Part shown: positions 44,554-56,900 of the stretch, piece after piece | Layout of the letters: every line of letters begins with the position of its first letter | Position numbering within the stretch: position 1 is the stretch's first letter | DNA from: Dentipellis sp. KUC8613 | Lineage: Eukaryota > Basidiomycota > Agaricomycetes > Russulales > Hericiaceae | Assembly (NCBI GenBank): GCA_002286715.1 | Contig: NSJX01000030.1 | Span: 185,034-249,033, forward strand | Reading direction: 5' to 3' | Length of the DNA stretch: 64,000 nt | Program-made: the position numbers and the translations under genes | Notes under the pieces: model-generated | The model's database searches: none | The model's input: only the letters and a program-made list of their open reading frames with translations | What the model was told of the DNA's origin: nothing

Positions 44554-45449
44554 GGTGCAGAGATGGGATGGGCGAAATGAGAGATGTAAGGTGCCGTGCA
44601 CACTCACTCACCTCGAGCACTCGACGCGCGTATCTGCGTTACGTCAGCACGGCAGACACCGAGACGCGTCAGCCTGAGATCTATCTACATCGACTGCGAC
44701 TCTGCACTCAGCTGCTGATCACAAACTGAACGACATTCCTCACTGTCATTGACGAGCACTAGTGACTCTCTCAAACAGATCAACATGCTGGATTGGAGCT
44801 GAACAGAGCCCGACTCCAATGCAGCTAATGCACTTCCACATCCTCCGTCTTTCTGACAACTTCACGCCGTGAGTACAGATGTGACCAGTTCAAAAGCTGA
44901 ATGTAAGCATAGCTTTCATCTTGACCATTGAGTGATTAGGACCTCAGCTGTCGTACGGATACTTAACCAGGGTTGCGCTGATCCCCAACAGTGAAGCACA
45001 TGTGCACATTGCTTGGAGCGTTGTTCGCCCTACTGACATGTCTCCCAATAGTTCTGGAGCAGAATCACGGTTCTGCGAGGACACACGTTGGAGCGACTGT
45101 GCCTGTTCAAGAATATTGCGTAGCACATCGTGCCGAGAATCGATACCATCCCGCGGAGATAGTTACCAGCTCTCAGACGATCGCTTCAGCACGAGCTCCG
45201 CGAGATCAGTTCAATCGGTGAGCGAGTTCGGCCAAATCAGGTCGACCACGATGGCCAGTGGCTTCCCTCGAAAGCCTGCCTAAAGTTTCACCGCGAAGGC
45301 CGCAGTATCAGCTGGGAATTCGGGAGAATATTGTCAATGGAGATGAATGGCGGTGTGTCACGATCCAAGAAGACCTGCTCTCTAAATATATTATTGGTAT
45401 CAGTTTGTGTGTATCACATTATAGGGCGCATAGAGCGCGCGCCGATAAT
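44554..45449. other. Intergenic upstream of proteasome alpha4
   Basis: No gene recognised on either strand. The part next to 44553 should be the proteasome promoter. Short open frames (for example 44944-45126 minus, 45002-45283 plus) have no domain and no consistent splice partners. Confidence 0.45.
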
Positions 45450-46731
45450 CTAGGAAAGTTCAGAACCCCACAATTCCCAAACCAAGAAACCAACTCCCCA
45501 GGGACCTACACGCGCCAGCGTGCGCAGAGCAGCTCGAATCCTTCGCCCTCCAAAGGTAGACGATGAAGAATTATCTGGTGCTGCAGTCTCCGGGTTACGA
45601 AAGAGGGATATAAAACCATCCTCACGAATCTTGTCATATATGACATTGAGAGAAAAACGCGTCCTCGTAGATGCTGCAGAAGACTGCACTCGATCGAGAT
45701 AGACGGCTCTCCGCGCGGCATCCCATGGCCTGCTCATGACTTCGTACGTCCAGCCCGCGACGGCACCGCCTGACACTAGAGCCACGCCATGAACTATGCG
45801 AGGCGCGAAGCGTCGGACTGAATGGCGATGGTCGTCATCTAAAGGATAAGGTTCGACCAGATCCTGGGTGGCCGCTTTCAAGCCCGCCGCAACGCGGCGT
45901 GTCAATTCGAAGATGGAGAAGAAGGCGGCAAAACCTGGGAAAAAACAAATCAGTAGGCATCTAAGTTTTAACGCATGAAAGATAATCACCAAAGACATCT
46001 TTGGCAAGTCCCCACCCCCAACCGTCCCATCCTCTCCCCGCCATGTCGCGAACATCTTTCATCCAGCTTCTCAGTTGCCTGATATCATCCAGGCTTGCGT
46101 TCTTTGCGCCATGATCAGATATTGCTGTTCTTGTATCTCGAAAGACGGCCTTCCACGCATGAGCCCAGCCTCTTGACCCCGATTTCCCACCTTCGATCGC
46201 CAGGCGGACATTTTCGGTGGGCGCAGCAACAAGGGCTTGGCTCCCACCTGCAGCAGCACCGGAGAGTGCTGCAATAGCAACCGGGTATGATCCTAGAAAT
46301 GGTTGAAGGGCACTCGAGGTCTCCGCATATGTAGCCCAAAGAACGGTGCCCAGCGCGGCATTGACAACGAGAGGGGGTGCGAAGTGCTTCGGGATCACTA
46401 TGAGCTGTAATGAACTTCAGTAACGATTGATCAAGGTACATCTGCATGACTGACCCCTTGCGCTTTGACGAGTCCGGAAAGAAATTGAGGCGTCAAGGAG
46501 GCACCTTCGTGCGACGCGAGCCCTCTAAGGGAATGCCATCCACTTACTGCAATGTGACCATTAGCAACACGAGGTGAAGAAGAATGACGGTGGCATACTT
46601 TTAGAAGGTCGAAACAATCGCACTGGGCGAGAAAAGTACAGGGCAGCAGTACGCGTTAATGTCCGTGCGACGGCAGCGTGGACAGAATTGCCCTGGGTCT
46701 CCTTCGATGGATCATCAGGTGTCTTCGACAT
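45450..46731 (-). CDS. Mitochondrial carrier family-like protein
   Basis: Four exons give about 370 residues. The first exon encodes MSKTPDDPSKETQGNSVHAA, ending RTAALYFSRPVRLFRPSK; splicing adds ISGWHSLRGLASHEGASLTP and LVKAQGLIVIPKHFAPPLVV. Hydrophobic, Gly/Ala-rich segments follow (PPLVVNAALGTVLWATYAET, VAIAALSGAAAGGSQALVAA) with a degenerate solute-carrier signature PTENVRLAIEGG in place of the usual P-x-D/E-x-x-K/R; then WGWGLAKDVFGFAAFFSIFE, and a third repeat around HGVALVSGGAVAGWTYEVMS with SRPWDAARRAVYLD. A gap-rich order like this is typical of divergent mitochondrial carrier proteins of basidiomycetes. Substrate unknown. The first two repeats are more degenerate than the third. Mitochondrial inner membrane location is inferred from the family only. 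Confidence 0.7.
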
Positions 46732-47265
46732 CCACAGACACCCCACGCCCCGATCTTGAGATCTCCTCAGTATCTGGGATAGGTATGAGGGTAGAGGTAG
46801 AAACGCACTGCAGGATGAAGGTCAACTTGGGACCAGTAATTGTAGTCGCTGAGATATGTCAAGAGGTAGGATGCAATATACGTAACGGCACGGCATCGGC
46901 ACACACGAAACCCATTTCGGTTCCTTTCGGACATCCTGCTGGCGTCCCAAGGTCGGCTACATAATACCATCTCTTAAAAAATATCGCGTCTGAAGCCATA
47001 AACTCGACGTTATGAGATGAACAGCAGTACTCTCCAACACTACTAAAAGGGAGTCTTATGGGGAACAAGCACATAAAATGTTGATACAGGACCGAATAAA
47101 TCAATAAATAATAACCGCTTTGTAAGAGTACATATGCATTCCAATATCACTCGTCAGGCTACTGCGTGCAAAACACGAGCTCGTACGTGCTGGCAGCCCC
47201 TGATATGAGTAAAGGTCAACGTTATTCGACTTCGAGGTCATTGTATGAAGTATGAAGTCTGCATA
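46732..47265. other. Intergenic between carrier-like and SDR-like genes
   Basis: No gene seen. The carrier gene promoter lies at the left end and the 3' flank of the SDR-like gene at the right end. The sequence is AT-richer than the flanking coding DNA. Confidence 0.5.
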
Positions 47266-48856
47266 CTACTCTGATCCTCGCTTTTCAACCCAACACGTCA
47301 TGAAATCATTTCGTGACAAAATTTCAAAGGATAACCATTTGAACGTCAACAAGACATTCGCGGGCACGAGTTTAAGCGCTGCACGTAACACAGGAAGAGC
47401 GCCAATTGTGTAGACCAGCTTTGGATGCCTGCTGGTCTGTGAACACCGGCAGAGTGGTCCGACTACGAGGGCGTGTACTGACCTTGACTGGACAACCTCT
47501 TGGGCTATTCTGAGAATTTCATCGTCCTTCACGCTCGGAGGGCGTACGATCGGGGCAGTCGCGTGTTCCGATTGAGTCCGCGAGTCTACGGCCGTTTAGC
47601 ATTCTCACCCCCTGCCGTACTCATCGCCCTTACCTATGGATCTTAGAAGTTCTGTGTCAAAATCCTGACCTCTGCGAACCACGAAAAATTTGTCAAAGAA
47701 TGCGACACGTTAGACGAAGGTGTGTTCCGTGCCTGCAGCCAACCACCAGTCTGTCCGAGAAGGGCCTCGAGGAAGCCTCCTCCAGCGGGCCGGTGATTAT
47801 AGATATCACTCTGATTCCGAGGGGCTGAAGAGCGCCGCAGAGATGTTGGCAAACAGCACGACGAGCCTCTTCTATAGAGAATCCGAAGTCGCACAGGCCA
47901 TCTGCCCGAGTGTGAGCTTTCTCATTGGTTCACAGCACACCCACACACCTTCCGAGCATGGGGAAATGACTATTATTCTCCCAGAGGCCTGTCGTAACAG
48001 CCATGTGTAGTCGTGAGCCATCAGAATGGGTTCCGTAACTTGCGAAAGGATTCTCTTCCTCCAGCGTTCTTCTTCTGCAGAGCAGGATGTACACGTGTCG
48101 ACGCCTCTCGCCGCCAGTCGGTAAAGTGACATATAGGGTGACAAGGAGTTACAGCCAGGGACAGGCGAAATCACGAGCGCCACCAGTCGCAGGGTATACT
48201 TAGCGCAATATGCCTGGACTGTCTCCACCGCCCGCTGCCGTTGAGAAGTTGACCAGACGTCGAGAGAAACGGGGGCCAAAAGTCCCCACGGGAGAGAACG
48301 TGAACGTTCCTTTCTATTATGCCATATGTATAGAAGCTGGCGTAAATGAAGAACATGAGCATGGCGGAGATACGGGCTTTCTACTTTCGTACCGAAGATA
48401 CATGACGGCGTCCATCCGAAGACATCTGGGACCCTTGAAGGCCGCCCTCATATTCGTTAGGACACAGTGCAAAAACAGTGTAGCCAAGTTCAGAGAATCT
48501 CAGGGCTGCGCTTCTTCCGATGCCTATGATAAGCCATATTAACGCCACAATTATGAGCTGCAACATCTCGAACTCGAAGGCGCACCTTCTTGTACTCCGA
48601 GGATCAGGACAGCGCTGTCCTCTGGCTTGTAAGTTCCGCAGGGAGGTATCCCGAGGAGTCTTGAAGCCAAACCAAACAGACGGGAGGAGGATACCTCTAA
48701 GATGGTGACCGCGGTGTTGAGGCGTTGGAAGAAAAAACTACAGATCGACTCCAAGACAGACAGAAGGACTGGCAGAACTGCAGCCAGAATCTCTTCAACG
48801 AACGTCGTCGGACGTCGACCAGGCCGCTTGGAGGTCTTCGGCCGGTTGTCTGTCAT
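47266..48856 (-). CDS. Short-chain dehydrogenase-like (DUF1776-type) fungal protein; frame uncertain in the middle
   Basis: The start ATG gives MTDNRPKTSKRPGRRPTTFV, then a hydrophobic segment (VEEILAAVLPVLLSVLESIC) probably anchoring it in a membrane. The Rossmann start is EDSAVLILGVQE, spliced to GIGRSAALRFSELGYTVFAL, the NAD(P)-binding fold of short-chain dehydrogenases with a G-x-x-x-G-I-G-like turn. Then LYIWHNRKERSRSLPWGLLA, TLRLVALVISPVPGCNSLSP, LSQVTEPILMAHDYTWLLRQ and GRIIVISPCSEG, and a C-terminal part SSRHPKLVYTIGALPVLRAA with LKLVPANVLL. Between about 47640 and 47800 two frames compete: the continuous one needs a 37-nt intron (47672-47708), whereas the better-looking peptide FLEALLGQTGGWLQARN is in another frame. 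Either a missed intron or a frameshift is present. Catalytic Tyr/Lys are not clear, so enzyme activity is doubtful. Confidence 0.6.
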
Positions 48857-51439
48857 GGGATTAACACTCAAGGAGTGTTTTGCTCATTCCCGTTGTCAGC
48901 ACTGCGGAAGAGACGACAATTGAGAATCAACAGTTAACGTGATACGCGCACGTTGCAGGGTTCTGAGTCTTCTTTTCGTTCGACGTGCAGGCAGAATCGA
49001 GGCGGAAGTCTAGTCATGAAAGGATCGATAAGATAACTTCCGGTTACATCTGCCAGCGCTTGTGGCGTAATGCCATTCGAACTTGAACCATCTTAGATTA
49101 CGCCACCAGTCACTGCACCTCTCCGAGTCCCCTCATCGGCCATCTCGTTGCCTCTATCAGACCTGCGTATGTATTTTTGTCCTCTCAGTGTCTAGATCAG
49201 TCCCGAGAGGACGGATATGGCCGTGGAATTGCTGCGGGTAATACTACAGTCTAAGGAACTTAGGTGAGTCTGGTCCTCCTACGATCGTTGGAGCCTCTCG
49301 TGCGACTGAACTGTTCCTGGCTCCCATAAGATTGGTCCATGTTATGAGATTTACGTGGCCTATCCCAAGGATCCATCTTGCGCTGTGCGTGGCGTGGCCT
49401 GAGGGAAGGCAGCACAGGTTTACCGGCGCCCTGACATTATCTGCCGCCCTGACACACTTACAGTTCAGGCAGTCGATTCCTAATACTTGGACTCCTCGAC
49501 AACGTATCATGCTTCAAGCTGTAGGCTCTTGTGGGTCCATGGATCTGGGGACCATTTATTTTCTCGTGGCGTCCTTAATCACGGCAGCAGGGCGAATCCT
49601 TTGAATTATAGATTCAGAGGCTCGAGGAGACAAGGCTGGGGTCCAGGTGTCCGGACAAATCTAATTTCAGATCGTTTTGTGGGTCTTCTGCTCGCTTCCG
49701 CTTCTGTTCGGCCTGAGGCTCGGCAGTGTCCTTTGTTTGTGCTCACTGTCCTAGATGGTTTCGAGGCACATGAGCATCGACTTCGGGAAGTCTTGACGTC
49801 ATATCGCGGAGGTCCCAAACTACGAACAGCGGCTGCGCCGTCCGAATCAGTACATTTACCAAACGTTCTCGCGCACTTCTTCCAATGTCCACCGACGGCC
49901 AACATCCGAAATCTATAAAATACAGCTGAATGTCTATGAGCTAGTCAATACATCGTCTGGCATGATGATACATAAGAGGCGCGTGAGTCATGTTCTAAGG
50001 TCTGTGGTCTATTCTAAATGTCTACACTAATCTGTAGCTCGAGTGACCAATTCGAACCTAGCGAGCAGGTATGAGCTTCGTGTAAAATGAAACCGGCGAT
50101 TAATTACGTACGGCAGAGTGACAAGCTTCTGGTTGGCATCAAGTCGAATTGTAGCAACATGGGTGCCCTGTCGTGGTCGTTCAAATTCCGAGAAATAAAT
50201 ACGGTGAACTAAATTCCTACACTCACATCAGCTTGTATACTGATATTCTGAACAACACCATGCTGGCAATGCCCGTTGGCATCCCAAAAGAAAACACGAT
50301 CGCCAATCTACGAAGTACAATCAACGACACTGAGAGCGGCCTCTGCACTCGCGCTCCTTACCGCGTAGACATTCATAGCCGAAGTAGCAGTGACTGAGCG
50401 TCTGAGGAGATGCGCTATGGGCCTGGGGAGGGGATTTCTGAGTCGCTCGCGGTCTCGCACCTTTTATGACATCCTAGGAAAGGCCACGCAGACGAGACTG
50501 TCTTTGGATCAATGTCACACTCACAGCATAACACGGGAACGAATATCCCAAGCGCAGATGAACCAGGTGGTCGATGGAAGGTCCCTATGGAGAGCCGCGT
50601 CCTGATCTGTAGAGGGCATGAGATTCTTTTAATGGCGTTCAACGAGGGTGTACCTCTTACGGTATGAGAGATTGCTGCTGCTGGTAATGGGGAGTTAGAT
50701 GTCGGAAGAAGTAGGATGCGCCGCAGAACTACATAACGCAGAGGGCGAAATTTCGGGCCCGGGGCCAGGAAGTCGAGACCATCGAAGCATGTACCGAGTA
50801 AGCGTCATCGTATCCGAGTGCTGTGTGGAGGCGTGTCATGAAGCACCGAAAACGCAGAGTGTTCGCAGACACGATGCAGGCGACGGACAGAAGCAGGCAC
50901 GACTAGATGGAACACGTAATACATACACAAGCCGGCGAGGGTTCTTGCATGAACAAGCAGGGTGTGCGTGAGCCAACGGATGCTTCATGGTAGATCAAAT
51001 TCATGAAGCAAAGCCGAGACTAGAGATAAGTGGAGGGAAGAGAAGATCTACAATGAGCCGATCCGGCGGCAAAGCGTATGCGACACCAACGAGTGAGGAT
51101 GCAGACGCGATGGCTGGAAGGAGGCGTGCTGTGATCGTGATAGAATAGAGAGCATGGGTGAACTGAAATTGGAGGTCGAGGCGAGAAATAGGAGGGCACG
51201 AATCAGGAGCTCCCAGAGAAGGATGCCACATGTGTTGCAATGTGCTTCCCCCAGAATCCAGATTCTGTGTGTGAGAAGGAGGAGGAAGGAAGATGGCCAG
51301 GGTCGATCCACGAAGCGCTGGGAAACACGCGCCGGCACGTGGTTGGCGCCATTTCACGTCGTCCACGAATGCCCTTTATAGGTTCTGATCGCCTCGTCCG
51401 ACGGCGAGCACTTGCTCGAGCTTTTGCTCTATACTCACC
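48857..51439. other. Gene-poor 2.6-kb stretch
   Basis: I found no recognisable protein, tRNA or rRNA. Small open frames (49332-49604 plus, 49606-49905 minus, 50390-50605 plus, 51001-51366 minus) show no family motif and no in-frame spliced partners. An 8-bp inverted repeat (GTCCTCTC/GAGAGGAC) sits at 49179-49186 and 49205-49212. The right end must hold the LST8 promoter, the left end the promoter of the SDR-like gene. A degraded element or noncoding RNA gene cannot be excluded. Confidence 0.45.
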
Positions 51440-53005
51440 ATGCCATCACAGGGACCACCTCCATCCAAGCCCGCCTCTGCGCGCCACGACATGTCCGTCA
51501 TTCTTGTTACAGGCTCCTATGACCACGAGATCCGCTTCTGGGAGGCCTGGAGTGGTATATGTTCCCGAACCATCGCCCGTAACAACGAATCGGGGGTGAG
51601 TTTCGCTTTCTCATCGACGACATAGCCCTTTGACCCACACTTTCGTTCCCTTACGACATCTCCTTCCACGTAGCAAGTAAATCGACTGGCGATTTCACCG
51701 GAGTGCGCACACGTGTGGTATGACCGTCTTTCGGACCGCTGATGCGAGTGCTTGCAGCAAACGTCTCCTGGCGGCTGCCATACACAAGAAAGTCAATATC
51801 TATGAGATCGCGGGATCCAACTCGACGCCAGTGCGTTCAGGCTACATTTTTGTCCGGGTCTTCCCCGCCTCACACACCGGTAGCTCATCAGCTTCGACGG
51901 GCACACCGCAAACGTCACATCGGTGTCTTTTCATAGCCAGGGAAAGTGGCTGGTGACAGGTAGCGAAGATGGCACGATAAAGATATGGGATCTGCGGTGC
52001 GTTCACTCGCAGAACCGAGTTTCAGCATCGTCGCTGATTCGAACCCTAAACGCGCTATAGCAGCACCCAGCTTCACAGGAACTATAACAACGAAGCCCCA
52101 GGTATAGTGCTGCTGCGTCCACAGCCGGCGCATCCGTACTGACTTGCCGTGTTGCGCCTTGAGTGAACGACGTGTGTGTTCACCCGAACCAGGGCGAACT
52201 CATTTCCTGCGATCAGGCAGGAAGGATAAAGCAGTGGGACCTGTCTGAGAACATATGCACTCACGAGTTGGTAATTATACCGCACTCCTCGCGAGGCTTC
52301 TGATGTCGGTCCTGACGGCTTGGATCGGTTAGACGCCTGCCGGAGATATCCCTATCCGATCCGTCACTCTCGCGTCCGATGGTTCATGTTTAGTAGCAGG
52401 TAACAACAAGGTGAACGAGGTCGTTTTTTCACTTGTGGGAACTTGGCGTGTTGACACTTCATCCAGGGAAAATGCTATGTGTGGAAGATCAACGAGGAGA
52501 GCTCGCAGCTACCGCGTTTCCAGGCGGTAACAAAGTTTCAAGCTCATAACAGGTACTTGACTCGCTGTCTGCTCAGCCCGGATGTGAAGTAAGCTGCTGG
52601 TCATGTAGATGCTGGAGGATGACGTCTGACGCCTGGCTAGGTATCTGGCGACATGCTCTGCAGATACAACCGTGAAGATCTGGTCAATATCACCAAATTA
52701 TGAGTTCAGATTGGAAAAGGTGCTGCAAGGCCATCAGCGTTGGGTATGGGACTGCGCCTTCAGTGCAGACTCGGCGTACTTGGTGACAGGTGAAGTCTGA
52801 CGTCCTCGGAGGTGATCATGATCTGACGCTCAGTTTCAGCCTCTTCCGACCACACTGCTCGCCTGTGGGAGATGGCATCCGGAGAGACGGTAAGGCAATA
52901 CAACGGTCATCACAAAGGTCGGTCGTGGCTTAGTTTACGGCAGGACTAAGCTAATTCGTTTGCCCAGCTGCCGTGTGCTGCGCGCTACACGATGGGGCAG
53001 GTTGA
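51440..53005 (+). CDS. LST8: TOR complex subunit LST8 (WD40)
   Basis: Seven-bladed WD40 protein that binds the TOR kinase domain in TORC1 and TORC2. Starts [20 protein letters not shown]; the blade order follows LST8 exactly: [225 protein letters not shown] and a final [15 protein letters not shown]. About eleven introns, many inside blades, make it unrecognisable in any single frame. The start context follows a 5' UTR rich in pyrimidines. Length (about 320 residues) is normal. It suggests, with PKA elsewhere in the window, ordinary nutrient-signalling genes. Confidence 0.95.
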
Positions 53006-53332
53006 ATGGGATGTTCATGCACGGTACCTCATACAGCCTGGAAGTCGTTCTAGGTCTGGGCCCCTGGCTATATCTGTTGCCCCCTCCTTTTCCCAAGTGG
53101 CAACCCTTTGTCCCCAGACATTCTGAAGGGTATGACAGGGGAGAACATCACTCCTGTTTGGGTTGACAGCGATTGAATACTAGAACATGGCGTTTGTTAT
53201 GAATGTATGGCTGGCGTTGCGCCCTGCACGCGGCGAGGAGGCGTTTGCCTGAAACCTCGGAAGGAAGTTCATTTGATATTTGGCGGGCATAGACAGGAGA
53301 GCAATCACGTAAGTGGTACTGGATTGTTTTTG

Positions 53333-53343
53333 TTATCTGATAG
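53333..53343. promoter_or_regulatory. Paired GATA-factor motifs upstream of GLT1
   Basis: TTATCT (GATAA on the minus strand) directly overlaps TGATAG on the plus strand, about 615 bp upstream of the GLT1 ATG. Fungal nitrogen regulators of the AreA/Gln3 type bind HGATAR, often as pairs. GLT1 is a plausible target. Short motifs like this also occur by chance. Confidence 0.3.
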
Positions 53344-53734
53344 AGAGGTGCGTAGAGGCCGGCGGACAAGACGCTCGTTGCAGATCGAAAGTAGTTAGGA
53401 AGCACGAGGAACCGGAAGAGACCGAGCCGCTGTTTCCCTGACTTCTGACGAGAATGGTCTGCCGGTCATGGGACGCAACTGCCACATGCATATGAAATGA
53501 CCAGCCGCGTGGCGCACGGAAGGTAATTACGACGAAAATCCGACGGGGTGACAGGAATATTGTGAGCGCCGCGGTGGAGAGAGGGAGAAAGGAGCGTGAA
53601 AAGGGAGCCGAGCTGCGCGCGGAGCGGAGGCAAGGTGAGGAGGAGTATTGAGGAAGGCCGAGTCGCGGAGCTGGAAAAAAGATAGCGGGCAGGGTGCGGA
53701 GCGGATGGCCGAGCTGGAGTTGTCTCGAGTGTGC

Positions 53735-53741
53735 TGATAAG
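53735..53741 (+). promoter_or_regulatory. GATA-factor motif TGATAAG upstream of GLT1
   Basis: A perfect HGATAR match 215 bp upstream of the GLT1 start codon, in a position typical of fungal nitrogen-regulated promoters. It forms a small group with the pair near 53338. Function is inferred from the motif only. Confidence 0.35.
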
Positions 53742-53955
53742 ATCAAAAACGACTGATGCCATTGGGCAGGACGAGGTCGGCCGAGGGGGAAAGGGACGGG
53801 TCGGAGGTCCGGACGCTCTCTCTAGCTCCAGCCGCGATGACTCTCTCTTCATTATTTCCAACTAAAGTACCTTGAATTCTGCGCAGGCTCGCTCTTGCTC
53901 TCTTCCTCCTCCTCCATCTCACCCGCAGCCTTCCCTTTGCCTCGTCGCATCTTCT

Positions 53956-56900
53956 ATGGCCATCAGCCCCTCTGCTCCTGCAATTGCCGTATCTCCCATC
54001 TCTACCAACAATGTCTCTCCCGACCCCTCTCTCCCCTTAGTCGAGGAGTTTGCTTCTCCCAGCAACATCGACAGTTTCAATGCCGTCCAGCGTGACCCCA
54101 CGTCCTGGTCTGGCTCCATGCCCGCCAGCCAGGGTCTCTACTCGAACGAGCTCGAGAAGGACTCCTGCGGTGTAGGCTTTATCTGCCATATCAAAGGCCA
54201 AGAGAGCCACAAAATCGTCTCCGATGCCAGACAGCTTCTGTGCGCGATGACCCACAGAGGTGCCACCGGAGCTGACAGCCGTGATGGCGACGGTGCCGGT
54301 GTCATGACTGGCATCCCTCATGCGTTCTTCAAGCGCGAGGCTGAGAGGGACATTGGATGCGTGCTCCCTGAGCCTGGAGAGTACGCCGTCGGCAACGTTT
54401 TCTTCAAGCCCAACGACCCTATCCAGCTCCAGAAGCAACAAGCAATTTTTTCACAGGTCGCAAGTGATCTCGGTTTGCGCGTCCTCGGTTGGCGTGAGGT
54501 GCCCACCGATGGCTCGATCCTTGGTCCTGCTGCAAGCAGCAAGGAGCCTGTCATTCTCCAGCCGTTCGTGGTCCTTCGTGACCACTACGGCGATGGGACT
54601 CATAGCCAATCTGGTCCGTTCGATACCAAGCGCTTCGAGCGCCAGCTGTATGTTCTCCGCAAGCACGCGGCCCATAGCATGTTTGTGATTTCCTGTTACT
54701 CGGATATCTACGCGTTAGCTAAACACATTGGACTCTTGTTGCCTTATCAAGTTCACTCGCAAAGGGCTTCTACGTTTGCTCTCTCTCGACGAAGAACATC
54801 GTCTACAAGGGTCAGCTGAGCCCGCCTCAAGTCTACAACTACTACCATGACCTCAACCATGTGCTGTACCAATCGCACTTCACCCTCGTCCACTCTCGTT
54901 TCTCGACCAACACGTTCCCCAGCTGGGACCGTGCCCAGCCTATGAGATGGGCTGCCCACAATGGTTCGTCGCAAGGTCTTTCTTATACAACAGTATCCTG
55001 ACCAATTTTCAGGTGAGATTAACACCGTGCGCGGAAACAAGAACTGGATGCGTGCTCGCGAGGGCGTATTGACGTCGTCGCTATTCGGCGATCAACTGGA
55101 TTTGCTTTACCCCATTATCGAGTCTGGCGGCTCTGATTCTGCGGCGTTCGACAACGTGCTCGAGCTTCTCGTCGTTAACGGCGTTCTCACTTTGCCAGAG
55201 GCCGTAATGATGCTGATCCCCGAGGCGTGGCAAGGGAACGAACATATGGAGCCGGAGAAGAAGGCATTCTACAACTGGGCTGCTTGCTTGATGGAGCCCT
55301 GGGACGGACCTGCTTTGTTCACATTCTCTGACGGGCGCTACTGCGGTGCCAACCTTGACAGGAACGGATTGCGCCCTTGCCGCTTCGTGGTTACCAGTGA
55401 GGATATCATGGTTTGCGCCTCTGAAGTGGGCGCCCTCTTCATCAGTCCGGAGAAGGTCGTGCAGAAGGGTCGCTTGAAGCCCGGACGTATGCTCCTTGTC
55501 GATACTCTCGAAGGCCGCATCGTCGACGACAAGGAGCTGAAGCGCAACACTGCTAGCAAGCAAAACTTCGCGTCTTGGATCGAGACGCATATGCTCACTG
55601 TGCCTAACATCGTCAAGCGCGTCAAACGTAGCCAGTCCGTGGACGCCACTCCCGATGACACCCTTCTTAGGACGGACCCCCGACTCCTCGCGTTCGGCTT
55701 CACCGTCGAGCAGCTCAACCTGCTCATGCTCCCCATGGTCAACGATGGGAAGGAAGCTCTGGGTTCCATGGGTAATGACGCTCCTCTCGCTGCGATGGCC
55801 ACTCAGCCCCGTATCATCTACGACTATTTCCGCCAGCTCTTCGCTCAGGTCACGAATCCTCCTATCGACCCCATCCGTGAGAGCATTGTCATGTCGCTCG
55901 AGGCCTACGTCGGTCCTGAGGGTAACCTGCTCGAGATGAGGCCTGAGCAGTGCCACAAGATCCTTCTGCCCTCTCCTCTTATCTCCATCGAGGAGATGAA
56001 CGCCATGAAGAACCTGAAGTTCGCGTACTCGACGTGGCCTTCGCGCACCATTGACATCACTTTCCCCAAGGACGAGGGTCTTCCCGGGTACAAGGTCGCT
56101 CTCGATCGAGTCTGCCAGGAGGCCACGCAGGCCATTGAAGATGGTATCAAGGTCATCATCTTGTCTGACCGCGCGACCGGGCCGTCCCGTGTTGCCCTGT
56201 CTGCACTCGTCGCGTGCGGTGGCGTTCACCACCACCTCACCCTGCAGAAGAAGCGTGCCAAGGTCGCGCTCATGGTAGAGACCGCCGAGGCCCGGGAAGT
56301 GCACCACATGTGTGTGCTTGTGGGCTACGGTGCTGACGCCGTTTGCCCCTGGTTGATGATGGAGGTTGTTCATAAGATCGCTCGCGAAGGATTGTGGGTG
56401 CTTGTCGTCTCTGGTTAGTCTTTCGAACTAACATACTTTCCTTTCAGGGTCAAGGACAACCAGACTGTTGACGATCTCATGGCCCACTACCGTAGCTCCG
56501 TCGATAACGGTATCTTGAAGGTCATGTCGAAGATGGGTATCTCCACTCTCCAGTCTTACAAGGGTGCCCAGATCTTCGAAGCTCTCGGTCTTCATCACGA
56601 GGTCGTCAACCGATGCTTCATTGGCACGGCCAGTCGTGTCGAGGGCGCGACCTTTGATCTCCTTGCCATGGATACCTTCGAGCTTCACGAGCGCGGCTGG
56701 CCTTCTCGTGACACTATCATCCCTCCTGGGATGCCCGAGTCTGGCGAGTACCACTGGCGCGACGGTGGGGAGCCCCATATCAATGACCCTGCCGCCATCG
56801 CAAACCTGCAGGACGCTGTACACGAGAAGAACCAGAAGGCGTATGAGGCATACTCGCAGAACGCTAACAACCAGGCGAAGAGTATTCACCTTCGTGGTCT

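Larger units (their letters stand above)
53006..53955. other. Intergenic: LST8 3' flank and GLT1 promoter
   Basis: No gene supported; overlapping antisense frames at 53333-53861 are low-complexity. The GLT1 promoter occupies the right part, with pyrimidine-rich sequence in the last 100 bp, as usual near fungal start sites, and GATA motifs upstream. Confidence 0.55.

Noticed and set aside
49179..49212. 8-bp inverted repeat as a transposon end
   Set aside because: The arms are short, 18 bp apart and have no target-site duplication or transposase remnant. It is expected by chance in 64 kb.
51001..51366. Hydrophobic 121-residue frame on the minus strand
   Set aside because: The only supporting feature is hydrophobicity; no conserved motif, no spliced partner, and another frame in the same place is equally open. 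It lies in the LST8 upstream region.
55081..56373. 430-residue open frame antisense to GLT1
   Set aside because: It lies fully within conserved GLT1 exons on the opposite strand; its length comes from GC-rich third positions. No domain is visible.
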